NCBI GenBank assembly: GCA_964537875.1
Contig: CAZIDN010000091.1
Span: 1-12,160, forward strand
Reading direction: 5' to 3'
Source of the DNA: JAPKZH01 sp964537875
Lineage (GTDB): Bacteria > Acidobacteriota > Aminicenantia > Aminicenantales > UBA4085
Length of the DNA: 12,160 nucleotides
Part shown: positions 1 through 6,522 of the stretch, piece by piece
How the letters are laid out: every line of letters begins with the position of its first letter
Numbering within the stretch: the first letter of the stretch is position 1
Position numbers and translations under genes: made by a program
The notes under the pieces: model-generated
What the model was told of the DNA's origin: nothing
Seen by the model: the letters and a program-made list of their open reading frames with translations, nothing else
The model's database searches: none

Positions 1-203
1 ACGGCCAGAGCCAGGCCGTGCGCCTGCCCAAGGAATTCCGGTTCGAGGATGACTATGTCTTTATCAAGAAATCCGGAAACGCCGTCATCTTGATTCCGGC
101 AAAGAACTCATGGGATTCTCTTCTCGGAAGCCTCGACATGTTCTCCGCGGACTTCATGACCGAACGCCGGCAGCCGACGGCCCAGAAGCGAGAGCCTCTC
201 TGA
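1..203 (+). CDS. vapB: VapB-family antitoxin, 5' end cut by the window edge
   Basis: Frame 3 is open from the window edge to TGA at 201-203 and encodes about 66 residues. It begins with GQSQAVRLPKEFRF, the signature of the AbrB/SpoVT-like DNA-binding domain of VapB antitoxins. The C-terminal part (SWDSL, DFM, then QKREPL) is the toxin-binding tail typical of this subfamily. Family members are about 75-80 residues, so roughly ten N-terminal residues lie outside the window. In the family, VapB neutralises VapC by covering its active site, and the VapBC complex represses its own promoter, which would be to the left. The stop overlaps the vapC start by one base (TGATG), indicating translational coupling. 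The GTG at position 18 is an internal valine codon, not the start. Confidence 0.9.
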   Translation, partial: GQSQAVRLPKEFRFEDDYVFIKKSGNAVILIPAKNSWDSLLGSLDMFSADFMTERRQPTAQKREPL

Positions 204-604
204 TGAAATACATGCTTGACACGAATATCTGCATTGCCTTGATCAAGCGCAAACCGCCGAAGATTCTAAGGCGTTTTCATTCGCTGGCCGTGGGGGATAT
301 CGGCATCTCCACGATCACCCTCGGCGAGCTCCGCTACGGGACGGCCAAAAGCCAATCCGTGGATAAGAACCTCCAGGCTCTCGAAGAATTCCTATTGCCC
401 TTGGAGATCGCCGACTTCGATGAAAATGCGGCCTCCGCTTATGGACCGGTCCGAGCCGATCTGGAAAAGGCCGGGACACCAATCGGCCCTCTGGATACAC
501 AGATCGGCGCGCATGCGCTGAGCCTCGATATCGTCCTCGTGACCAATAACACGAAAGAGTTCCGTCGGATCAAAGGACTCAGAGCCGAGAATTGGCTGGG
601 CTAG
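203..604 (+). CDS. vapC: VapC-family PIN-domain ribonuclease toxin
   Basis: A 133-residue protein whose start ATG overlaps the vapB stop; a start at 110 is rejected because it would run through vapB. It is a complete PIN domain: MLDTN with Asp6, the ITLGELRYG helix with Glu42, the PLDTQIGAHAL segment with Asp98, and the closing TNN...EFRRIKGL...ENW motif. These acidic residues bind Mg2+/Mn2+ in PIN nucleases. Known VapC toxins cleave tRNA or rRNA and stop translation when VapB is degraded; the RNA target here cannot be told from sequence. Length and domain are normal, so the gene looks intact. Its last 172 bp including the stop recur at 6678-6849. Confidence 0.93.
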   Translation: MKYMLDTNICIALIKRKPPKILRRFHSLAVGDIGISTITLGELRYGTAKSQSVDKNLQALEEFLLPLEIADFDENAASAYGPVRADLEKAGTPIGPLDTQIGAHALSLDIVLVTNNTKEFRRIKGLRAENWLG

Positions 605-616
605 AGCAGATTTTTC
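445..616 (+). repeat. Dispersed 172-bp direct repeat, copy A (inside vapC)
   Basis: Bases 445-616 align without gaps to 6678-6849 in the same orientation. I count six mismatches, at 481, 530, 544, 550, 575 and 585. The repeat begins at the codons for Pro82-Val83 of VapC, includes the TAG stop, and ends 12 bases past it in the shared AGATTTTTC. Flanking sequence on both sides is unrelated, so the edges are sharp. Confidence 0.93.
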
Positions 617-661
617 GCCGGGCTCCCGGAGAAGGTGCATCACATCATCATGTTATGCTTC

Positions 662-691
662 TTGACAGCGCCGCTTGGCCGACGATACAAT
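662..691 (+). promoter_or_regulatory. Sigma-70-like promoter for the kinase-receiver operon
   Basis: A perfect -35 hexamer TTGACA (662-667) is followed after 18 bp by TACAAT (686-691), one mismatch from the -10 consensus. Transcription would begin near 698 and read into the kinase gene at 862. GCCGA (678-682) and TCGGC (693-697) form an inverted repeat straddling the -10 element. A perfect 10-bp palindrome CGGCATGCCG (694-703) covers the likely start point, so an operator is plausible. Promoter hexamers alone are weak evidence in a GC-rich genome of unknown sigma-factor preference. Confidence 0.55.
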
Positions 692-814
692 ATCGGCATG
701 CCGAGGAGTGGGATTAAACACTCTGCGGGGAAAAGTATATCTTCTCCTTCAGAGAAGAATGTCGATCGGCTCATCAGGGCGGTCAGTCCGCTTTACCCAT
801 CGCTCCAGATCGAA

Positions 815-843
815 AGCCCGCCTCCGCGGGCGGAATGCGGGCT
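815..843 (+). promoter_or_regulatory. Leader with two mutually exclusive GC stems
   Basis: AGCCCGC (815-821) can pair with GCGGGC at 826-831 (six pairs, loop CTCC) or with GCGGGCT at 837-843 (seven pairs). The two stems cannot form together, and the region ends 18 bases before the kinase ATG, next to its ribosome-binding region. This geometry could modulate translation start, but it may be a chance product of GC-rich sequence. No known riboswitch fold was recognised. Confidence 0.3.
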
Positions 844-861
844 CTCAGCTCCGGGTGAGCG

Positions 862-3534
862 ATGACCCCTTATTTAACGATCACCATCGGCGGCGCCGTT
901 ATCACGGTGGTTCTGACCATCGTGTCCCTGCGTCGCCGGGCCGCGGTCGGGGGGATTTGGCCCAGCCTCCTCATGGCCGTCCTCTTAGTCTGGTCCGCAA
1001 CCGCGGCCCTGGAAATTTCGGCGAATGGGCTGGCCGCCAAGATCTTCTGGTCCAAACTCCAGTATTTGGGAATCGCCGGGACGCCCCCCATTTTTCTTCT
1101 GACTGTCTTCAGCCTAACTCGGATGAAGGCTTGGCTCCGCTTCCGCCGAGTTGCCTGGTTCTTCGTCCCCGCCGCCTTCATTTTCTTGCTTGCCCTGACG
1201 AATAACGTCCACCGGCTCCTCTGGATCGACGTCACGCTCGATCCGCGGAGCGGGCTCGCGATTTACCATCACGGCCCGGCCGTTGCGGCCTGGCTCGGCA
1301 TCGCCTACCTATACGTTTTCGTCGCTTGTCTGCTTCTCGTCAAGGCCGCGCTCAGCGACAAGCGCCTCGCCAGGGTCCAGGCCGAGGCTTTCTTGCTCGC
1401 CGTGCCCTGGCCTTGGATCGCCAATTTCCTATATTTTTTCCGCCTGACCCCCCCGGGCCAAGACTACACGGCCCCCGCCTTTGCCGTGACTGGGCTGTTC
1501 CTTCTCTGGGGCATCTACCGCCACCGCCTCTTCCATCTCATCCCGGTGGCCTACGAGGCCGTCATCTCGAGCATGGAGGACGGACTGATCGTCCTCGACG
1601 GCGACCGCCGGGTCATCAGCCTTAACCCGGCGGCGATCAAGCTGCTGAAGACAATCGTATCGCCAGCCGCGTCCTTGGTCGAAGACGAGTACGTCGGATT
1701 AAAGGGAGAGGACGTCTTTGTCCAATGGCCCGAATTGTCCGGCCGCTTCGCCGCTCCGGTGCCGGGCGAGATCGAAATCGCACTCGGCTCGGGACCGGGT
1801 AATCGCGTTTTCGACCTCCGCCTCTCGCCCCTCCTCGAGCGGAGCGGGCGTATGACCGGTTGGTTGGTCATCCTTCACGACATCACCCGCTTGAAAAGGA
1901 CGGAGGAGAACCTCCGGCAGCGCGACCGGCTGCTCGGCGGCATCGCCCGCGTCGCAAACGAGCTGGTCGCCCAGACCGAGCTCGACCAAGCCCTGGTCGT
2001 CGTCCTCGGGATCCTCGGAGAGGCAACGGAGGCGGACCGAGTTTACATCTTCCGGAATTCCCGCGACCCGAGGACGAACCGCTCGCTCATGAGCCATATC
2101 TACGAGTGGACCCGGCCCGGCGTATCCAAACAAATCGATAACATCGAGCTCCAGAATTTGTCCTACGATGATGCCCCCGGCGTCTTCGAGCCGCTGAGCC
2201 AAGGCCGGCCGTTTTCAGCAATCGTCGAGCAGCTGGCCTCCCCGTTGCGAAGCATCCTGGAGGCCAAGGCCATCCAGTCGATCGTTTTCGTCCCGATCTT
2301 CGCGGCCCGCGAATTCTGGGGCTTCATCGGCTTCGACAATTGCCGGACGAAGCAGGCTTGGCCCGAGATGGAGATTGCGCTCCTCCAGACCGGGGCGAGC
2401 TCGATCGGCGGGGCGCTCGAGAGGCGGCGGATCGATTCCGCCCTGGTCGAGACCCACGCCCTCCTTTCGGCGCTCCTCGATTCCATCCCGGACATCGTCT
2501 TCTTCAAGGACGTCCGCGGGGCGTACCTCGGGTGCAACCCGGAAATGGCCCGCCTGGCGGGACTCCCCAGGGACAAGATCGTCGGCCGCACGGACGACGA
2601 CCTGTTTCCAAAAGACGTAGCCGAAGAGTTCAAGGAGAACGATCGACTCGTCCTGGACGAAAGCGCTCCCCGGCGCAACGAAAAATCCCTGATCTACCCG
2701 GACGGGACCCGGGTGATTGTGGACACGTTCAAGGCTCCCCTCCGGGACAAAACGGGGAAAACCATAGGTCTCCTCGGCGTCAGCCGGAACATCACAGAAC
2801 GCAAAAGGCTTGAGATCGCCAAGGACGATTTTGTCAACATGGTTTCCCATGAATTGCGGACTCCCCTGACTGCGATCAAGGAGTCGATCGCCCTGGTGAC
2901 TGAGGGGGCGGCCGGCCCGATCAACGACGAGCAGCTCGAATTCCTTGCCGCGGCCAAGCGGAACGTCGACCGACTGGCCCGGCTCATCAACGACGTCCTG
3001 GACCTCCAGAAGCTTCAATCCGGAAGGATCGAGTTCCGCATGGCGCCGGGCGATCTCAACGAGGTCCTCCGGGAGGTCTACGCCCTGATGCTCCCGGCGG
3101 CCCGGGACAAAGACGTCGGCCTCGTCCTCGAGCTGGACCCGGCGGTCCCCGAGGCCGTCTTCGACAAAGACAAGCTCATCCAGGTCGTGACGAACCTCGT
3201 CAATAACGCCCTCAAGTTCACCGACGCCGGGACGGTGACCTTGGCCTCGGCGCGGGAGGGGGATGGCGCTGTCAGGGTCACCATCTCCGACACTGGGATC
3301 GGAATCCCCGAGCAGGAGATCGAAAAGATGTTCAAAGCGTTCAGCCAGGTTTCGACCGCTGCCAGGGGAAAAAGCGGCAGCACCGGCTTGGGCCTGGCGA
3401 TCTCGAAGCAAATCATCGCTGCCCACGGCGGGCGGATTTGGGTCGAATCGCGTCCCGGACACGGGAGCCAGTTCCATTTTCTCATTCCCGAGCCGCCGCG
3501 AAAGGAGGACCTATGGCCACGAAAAGAATTTTGA
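862..3534 (+). CDS. Membrane sensor histidine kinase, 7TM-PAS-GAF-PAS-HisKA-HATPase
   Basis: An 890-residue hybrid-free sensor kinase. Residues 1-225 hold about seven hydrophobic segments in the pattern of the histidine kinase N-terminal 7TM domain, including WSKLQYLGI near 63-71. A PAS domain follows (about 230-345, from YEAVISSMEDGLIVLD), then a GAF-like domain (about 355-525) and a second PAS (about 535-650, SIPDIVFFKD... with SRNITERK at its end). The HisKA box is VSHELRTPL with phosphoacceptor His663. The HATPase domain shows the N box NLVNNALKFT (778-787), G1 DTGIGIP (810-816) and G2 STGLGLAIS (840-848). All catalytic motifs are intact. The stimulus is unknown; a small ligand or redox/energy signal is usual for GAF/PAS modules. 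The start has only a weak ribosome site (GGTGAG close to ATG). The 3' end overlaps the receiver gene by 22 nt. Confidence 0.93.
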   Translation: MTPYLTITIGGAVITVVLTIVSLRRRAAVGGIWPSLLMAVLLVWSATAALEISANGLAAKIFWSKLQYLGIAGTPPIFLLTVFSLTRMKAWLRFRRVAWFFVPAAFIFLLALTNNVHRLLWIDVTLDPRSGLAIYHHGPAVAAWLGIAYLYVFVACLLLVKAALSDKRLARVQAEAFLLAVPWPWIANFLYFFRLTPPGQDYTAPAFAVTGLFLLWGIYRHRLFHLIPVAYEAVISSMEDGLIVLDGDRRVISLNPAAIKLLKTIVSPAASLVEDEYVGLKGEDVFVQWPELSGRFAAPVPGEIEIALGSGPGNRVFDLRLSPLLERSGRMTGWLVILHDITRLKRTEENLRQRDRLLGGIARVANELVAQTELDQALVVVLGILGEATEADRVYIFRNSRDPRTNRSLMSHIYEWTRPGVSKQIDNIELQNLSYDDAPGVFEPLSQGRPFSAIVEQLASPLRSILEAKAIQSIVFVPIFAAREFWGFIGFDNCRTKQAWPEMEIALLQTGASSIGGALERRRIDSALVETHALLSALLDSIPDIVFFKDVRGAYLGCNPEMARLAGLPRDKIVGRTDDDLFPKDVAEEFKENDRLVLDESAPRRNEKSLIYPDGTRVIVDTFKAPLRDKTGKTIGLLGVSRNITERKRLEIAKDDFVNMVSHELRTPLTAIKESIALVTEGAAGPINDEQLEFLAAAKRNVDRLARLINDVLDLQKLQSGRIEFRMAPGDLNEVLREVYALMLPAARDKDVGLVLELDPAVPEAVFDKDKLIQVVTNLVNNALKFTDAGTVTLASAREGDGAVRVTISDTGIGIPEQEIEKMFKAFSQVSTAARGKSGSTGLGLAISKQIIAAHGGRIWVESRPGHGSQFHFLIPEPPRKEDLWPRKEF

Positions 3535-3884
3535 TCATCGACGACGAGCCCGATGTTCTGTTGATCCTTGGCAAAAGACTGGCGACAGCGGGTTACGGCG
3601 TCATCAAGGCGGCAAGCGGGCGGGAAGGGCTGATCAGGGCGAAAGCCGATCGCCCTGACCTCATCATCCTGGACATGATGATGCCCGAGATGAGCGGCGA
3701 GGAAGTCGCCCAGGAGCTCAAGGCCGGTAGCGAGACCCGCTCGATCCCGGTCCTTTTCTTGACCGCTCTGTTCACCAAGCGGGAAGAAACGGCCAAGGGA
3801 CACGCCGTAGGCGGGCAGACGTTCTTCGCCAAGCCATACGATCCCGAAGAACTCCTGGCCGAGGTGAAACGTCGGCTGGCTTGA
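3513..3884 (+). CDS. Single-domain response regulator (CheY-like receiver)
   Basis: A 123-residue stand-alone receiver domain. It has the acidic pocket IIDDEPD (Asp10, Asp11), the phosphoacceptor Asp54 in IILDMMMPEMSG, the switch Thr84 in LFLTA and the conserved Lys107 in FFAKPYDPEEL. The chosen ATG is preceded by a near-perfect Shine-Dalgarno AAAGGAGG at 3501-3508, four bases away; a start at 3438 would add an unrelated N-terminus. The gene starts inside the kinase gene and overlaps it by 22 nt, so the two are almost certainly coupled and cognate. There is no DNA-binding or enzymatic output domain, so signalling must pass to another protein, as in CheY, Spo0F-like phosphorelays or DivK. The partner is not in this window. 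Confidence 0.93.
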   Translation: MATKRILIIDDEPDVLLILGKRLATAGYGVIKAASGREGLIRAKADRPDLIILDMMMPEMSGEEVAQELKAGSETRSIPVLFLTALFTKREETAKGHAVGGQTFFAKPYDPEELLAEVKRRLA

Positions 3885-3935
3885 GAGACACGCGGCCCTC
3901 GGGAGGCGCGGTCCCCCCATCGCCGGAGGGCGGCG

Positions 3936-3990
3936 GAGCCCTCAATCAAGAAGGCCAGATAGTACCCTCATCGGGCTTTCGTTTTTGTTT
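3936..3990 (+). terminator. Possible Rho-independent terminator after the receiver gene
   Basis: GAGCCC (3936-3941) can pair with GGGCTT (3973-3978, one G-T pair) and is followed by the T-rich TTTCGTTTTTGTTT (3977-3990). The loop is about 31 bases, longer than in classical terminators, so this is a weak candidate. A separate GC stem CGCCG/CGGCG at 3921-3935 has no T tract. The 3885-4012 stretch contains no gene. Confidence 0.3.
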
Positions 3991-4012
3991 ATGCAGATAT
4001 TTTAGAGATTAT

Positions 4013-4062
4013 TGGTGGGCGATCCAGGACTTGAACCTGTGACTTCTACCGTGTGCAGGAAG
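4013..4062 (-). pseudogene. 3' fragment of a tRNA-Val-like gene with CCA end; probable integration scar
   Basis: Read on the minus strand, 4062 to 4013 gives the 3' two-thirds of a tRNA: anticodon arm CTTCC-TGCACAC-GGTAG, a five-base variable loop AAGTC, T arm ACAGG-TTCAAGT-CCTGG, acceptor strand ATCGCCC, discriminator A and encoded CCA. Spacing matches a normal tRNA. The arms resemble tRNA-Val; CAC would be in the anticodon position, but the invariant U33 is G. The anticodon stem has a T-T mismatch and the T stem an A-G mismatch. Upstream, past 4063, there is no D arm or 5' acceptor strand. It is therefore not a functional tRNA. Such 3' tRNA fragments are typically left where integrative elements used a tRNA gene as attachment site. 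Confidence 0.72.
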
Positions 4063-4173
4063 CAGCAGCAAAAGTTAAGCTGTAGAAAATAAAGGATATC
4101 CTCTGTAAAAAGTCCGATTTTGAGGGCCTCTGGATTTCGATGGACTTCTAGAGTTGAAAGGAGGTCCGCTTCT

Positions 4174-4236
4174 ATGGTAAGAACTATCGTTGTTTGCGAC
4201 TCAAAGTATGGCAGCCCCGAGCTTGCTGCGAAATAA
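4174..4236 (+). pseudogene. Truncated flavodoxin N-terminus (20 codons, then TAA)
   Basis: A strong Shine-Dalgarno AAAGGAGG (4157-4164) lies nine bases before ATG 4174. The 20-codon product begins MVRTIVVCDSKYGS, a first beta strand plus FMN phosphate-binding loop as in flavodoxins, and stops at TAA 4234-4236. Beyond the stop the same frame continues with IAEEM, which fits the helix following that loop, and runs in phase into the intact flavodoxin gene at 4264. It could be a relic of an upstream flavodoxin gene, a stop mutation in a longer fused gene, or a short leader peptide coupled to the next gene. I favour a relic. Confidence 0.55.
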
Positions 4237-4263
4237 ATTGCCGAGGAAATGAGAGGGTTCGCC

Positions 4264-4755
4264 ATGAAGGTCGAATATTTTCATGCCTCGAAGTATGGAA
4301 ATGGAGCCATGGTCGCAGAGGAGTTCAAGAAGCAGATGGCCGCCAAGGGGGTCACTGTCAACGTCCATCACATCCGGGATGCGAGGCCAAAGGAGATGCC
4401 GCCGGCCGACCTGTACCTGTTCAGCTCACCGGGGCGCATGGGCAAGCCCATCGGAGGCATGCGCCGTTTCCTGAAGAAGGCCAAGTTGCCATCGGGAACG
4501 AAATACGCCATCCTGACCACTGAGGGCGCACCTCAGCCAGACAAGAAGACCGGACGGATGCCTACGGAAGAGGAGCTGGCCAAGTGGCAGCGCATCATCC
4601 CTATCATGAACGAAATACTGCAAGAAAAGAGCCTGGTCAAGGTCGCCGAGGGCAAGATTCTGGTGACCGGCCTCAAGGGGCCGCTGGAAGAGGGCTGGCA
4701 GAAGAAAGTGGAAGCCTTTGCATCCCAGATCCCCATCCTGCCCAAATGCCCCTGA
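4264..4755 (+). CDS. Flavodoxin-domain protein
   Basis: A 163-residue cytoplasmic protein with a flavodoxin-like fold. The N-terminus is beta strand MKVEYFHAS followed by the phosphate loop KYGNGAMVAEEF, the usual FMN-binding site. A second nucleotide-side loop, LFSSPGRMGKPIGGM (52-66), and the strand YAILTTEGAP (81-90) follow. Length suits a single-domain flavodoxin (about 140-180). The start at 4264 is chosen because GAGAGGG (4251-4257) lies six bases upstream; ATG 4249 has no suitably spaced site. The role would be one-electron transfer or menaquinone/protoporphyrin-type redox chemistry, but the partner is not visible. The product is a single-domain flavodoxin with no fused rubredoxin or beta-lactamase domain. 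Confidence 0.85.
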   Translation: MKVEYFHASKYGNGAMVAEEFKKQMAAKGVTVNVHHIRDARPKEMPPADLYLFSSPGRMGKPIGGMRRFLKKAKLPSGTKYAILTTEGAPQPDKKTGRMPTEEELAKWQRIIPIMNEILQEKSLVKVAEGKILVTGLKGPLEEGWQKKVEAFASQIPILPKCP

Positions 4756-4790
4756 TCTACGGAAATAGGCCTGTTCCCGGGTTACCTAGG

Positions 4791-4820
4791 TGAACATTTA
4801 ACTGCCACGAAAAATATTAT
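4791..4820 (+). promoter_or_regulatory. Candidate promoter for the immunity-like gene
   Basis: TGAACA (4791-4796, four of six matches to TTGACA) is followed after 18 bp by TATTAT (4815-4820, five of six to TATAAT), in an AT-rich gap. Initiation near 4827 would leave a leader of about 20 nt before ATG 4846. The ribosome site there is poor. A weak call made only because the gap otherwise holds no signal. Confidence 0.25.
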
Positions 4821-4845
4821 GAATTGGAAAGCAATAAAATAATTT

Positions 4846-5349
4846 ATGAAAAAATACGACATACACGATCAGAGATTGCTTGCAATCTGGGGCGCGGACT
4901 GCGCCGAACGAGTACTCCCAATTTTTGAGAAGACATACCTGAAGGACGACCGACCCCGCAAAGCCATAGAAGCATGCCGAACATGGGTTCGCACAGGCGT
5001 GTTTAAGATGGCCGATATACGCAAGGCTTCGCTCGCAGCTCACGCGGCCGCCCGCGAAGCGAAAGAAAATAACGCGGCTTGTTTTGCTGCGCATGCAGCA
5101 GGCCAAGCGGTGGCAACTGCGCATGTTCCCCAACACGCCTTCGGCGCCGCTTACTATGCTCTTAAAGCCGTTGCGGCAGCTAATTCCGCCAAGGCCGTGG
5201 TTAAAATTGCCAAGGAACTTAACTGGCAATCACGACGTCTGCCAAAAAATCTAAGGCAAGGATGGCAAGATTGGCAGTCACAGCGTCTCCCAAAAAATCT
5301 AAGGCAAGGATGGCAAGGTTTTTTAAATATTATTAGCCAACGCCCTTGA
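4846..5349 (+). CDS. Imm5-like putative immunity protein, C-terminus altered by a tandem duplication
   Basis: A 167-residue, Ala-rich, probably all-helical cytoplasmic protein. LLAIWGADCAERVLPIFEK (11-29), RPRKAIEACRTWV (36-48), SLAAHAAAREA (62-72), AAGQAVATAHV (84-94) and AFGAAYYALKA (98-108) match the family annotated as putative immunity protein (Imm5-like). Members are thought to protect against a cognate polymorphic toxin, by inference from gene neighbourhoods. No toxin gene lies beside it here. Residues 127-158 are two copies of a 16-residue unit (WQSRRLPKNLRQ...), which the usual family tail would contain once. The upstream gap is AT-rich with no strong ribosome site, so the start rests on the family-like N-terminus. 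Transfer into this locus is plausible. Confidence 0.78.
   Translation: MKKYDIHDQRLLAIWGADCAERVLPIFEKTYLKDDRPRKAIEACRTWVRTGVFKMADIRKASLAAHAAAREAKENNAACFAAHAAGQAVATAHVPQHAFGAAYYALKAVAAANSAKAVVKIAKELNWQSRRLPKNLRQGWQDWQSQRLPKNLRQGWQGFLNIISQRP
5224..5319 (+). repeat. Two tandem 48-bp units inside the immunity-like gene
   Basis: Unit 1 is 5224-5271 and unit 2 is 5272-5319, directly adjacent, with five mismatches (5229, 5234, 5235, 5241, 5270). The length is a multiple of three and the frame is kept, giving WQSRRLPKNLRQGWQD and WQSQRLPKNLRQGWQG. Several differences have accumulated, so the duplication is not very recent. Confidence 0.95.
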
Positions 5350-5496
5350 TCACTTGCCTTCGGCGAACAACCTGAGCGGATCCCGCAACAATTTCGGCGT
5401 TTCGGGCCGGGAGGAAGCGACGACGACGGCCCTTTCACCGGCCGCAAGTGTTACCGTGACCCAGGAAACGGGCCGGCCGGAATCCTGACGGAGGAC
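5350..5496 (-). other. Out-of-frame continuation of the glycoside hydrolase-like gene (probable frameshift)
   Basis: On the minus strand a second frame is open from 5496 to TGA at 5350-5352 and reads VLRQDSGRPVSWVTVTLA, then AGERAVVVASSRPE and a tail ending FAEGK. It looks like ordinary protein and enters right after GLGL of the hydrolase frame; removing one G from the GG at about 5496-5497 would join them. Its stop directly abuts the stop of the immunity-like gene (5347-5349), giving a tidy tail-to-tail arrangement. The joined product would be about 383 residues. Either the gene is mutated, or the assembly has one extra base here. Confidence 0.5.
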
Positions 5497-6502
5497 CTAG
5501 CCCGAGCTCAAAGGGCTTATTCCTGTCACAGACGAGGACGCCGCGGTCAAGTTCAAGTCTCGCCACTTGAAGCGAGGAGCGGTGTTTTCCGGGTTCAGTA
5601 TGGTCCTTGGGGCCGAAAGGATGGGTGAAATAGAAGATGTACGCCTTGCCGCCCTGAACGACGACCTCGCCATGGCGGCCGATATCGGCGTCGTCCGGCC
5701 GTGTGCCGGGTACGTCGAGGATCGGCGCCGGCTGCTCAGTCCAGCGCGAGAGATCATCCGAGCGAAGAACGGCCATCCCTTTCCAGCGGTCGACGAGCAT
5801 CCAGTAGGAGCCCTTCCACCAGAAGACGGCGGTCCCTTCTTGGGCTGCGCCCGTGACGACGGGACCGGCGACCCGCCACCGGGAAAGGTCCTCGCTGTCC
5901 GCAGCGTAGATGTGCGAGCCATGGGCCTCGTCCTTGTACCACATCCGCCAGCCCCCGTCCCGCTTAGCCATGATGAACGCATCGATCACCCGGTCGGAGC
6001 TCAGTGGGACAACGGCTTCGAATTTCCAGTGGACGAGGTCCCGGCTCGTGTAGTGGACGATGTGCCTTTCGCCGCTCCAGTCCGCCGGGACGCCCCGGAC
6101 ATAGGCAAGGAACATATGGAAGGTCCGGCCGTGCTCGACGAGACAGGGGGCCCAGAAAGTGTTCCGCCCCGGTTCGAACTCGAGTCCCTGGGCCGTCCCC
6201 CGGTAAGTCCAAGTCAGGCCGCCGTCGGCCGAGGAGGCGATGCCGATGTCCGTGCCGTGGCACCAGCGCACGCCGTCCTGGGCGTCGGGCGCGTTGGCCC
6301 GGCGGTTGGTGTAAAGGATCCACCAGGCCCGTTCCTGGTCGTTCCAGATCAAGGACGGATCGGCCGCCCCGTCGAAAACGGGATCGCGATAGAGCGGCGC
6401 CGGAGGCTTGCCCGCTTTCCGCTTCCAATCCCCGCGGCCCGAAACCATCAAACCGCAGCAGACTAGGACGGCGACCAAGAGCCAAGCCGATATTTTTCTC
6501 AT
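5435..6502 (-). CDS. Secreted glycoside hydrolase-like beta-propeller (GH43/GH32-like)
   Basis: A 355-residue reading frame starting with a Sec signal peptide (MRKISAWLLVAVLVCCGLMV). There is no proper lipobox, so export beyond the inner membrane is expected rather than lipid anchoring. The body shows the five-bladed propeller pattern of GH43/GH32/GH62 clans: DPVFDGAADPSLIW (40-53), GIASSADGGLTW (87-98), YTSRDLVHWKFE (151-162), DLSRWR, and DDLSRWTEQPAPIL (249-262). Candidate catalytic acids are Asp48 (AADPS), Asp174 (VIDAF) and Glu222 (QEGTA), by position analogy only. The substrate is probably a plant or microbial polysaccharide but cannot be specified. The last 20 residues after GLGL look unlike protein of this type and seem to result from a frameshift (see 5350-5496). 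Confidence 0.75.
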   Translation of the reverse strand: MRKISAWLLVAVLVCCGLMVSGRGDWKRKAGKPPAPLYRDPVFDGAADPSLIWNDQERAWWILYTNRRANAPDAQDGVRWCHGTDIGIASSADGGLTWTYRGTAQGLEFEPGRNTFWAPCLVEHGRTFHMFLAYVRGVPADWSGERHIVHYTSRDLVHWKFEAVVPLSSDRVIDAFIMAKRDGGWRMWYKDEAHGSHIYAADSEDLSRWRVAGPVVTGAAQEGTAVFWWKGSYWMLVDRWKGMAVLRSDDLSRWTEQPAPILDVPGTRPDDADIGRHGEVVVQGGKAYIFYFTHPFGPKDHTEPGKHRSSLQVARLELDRGVLVCDRNKPFELGLGPPSGFRPARFLGHGNTCGR

Positions 6503-6522
6503 CTCCCGGGACCGGGGATAAC

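Noticed and set aside
618..629. CCGGGCTCCCGG palindrome after vapC as a terminator
   Set aside because: The T run (611-615) lies before the stem on the plus strand, and the minus strand gives an A run after it, so the geometry is wrong for either strand.
635..865. Short frame between vapC and the kinase
   Set aside because: There is no ribosome site or recognisable protein pattern; it covers the promoter and leader, which explain the sequence better.
2215..3477. 420-codon open frame on the minus strand
   Set aside because: It lies entirely antisense to the well-supported histidine kinase; its composition is the shadow of GC-rich codons and it shows no domain.
4002..4265. 87-codon minus-strand frame
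   Set aside because: It runs through the tRNA fragment and is antisense to the flavodoxin relic, with no protein-like features.
5224..5319. CRISPR-like repeats
   Set aside because: There are only two directly adjacent units without spacers, and they are in frame within a gene.
5567..6466. 299-codon open frame on the plus strand
   Set aside because: It is antisense to the hydrolase gene, which has a signal peptide, a promoter and propeller motifs; the plus frame has none.
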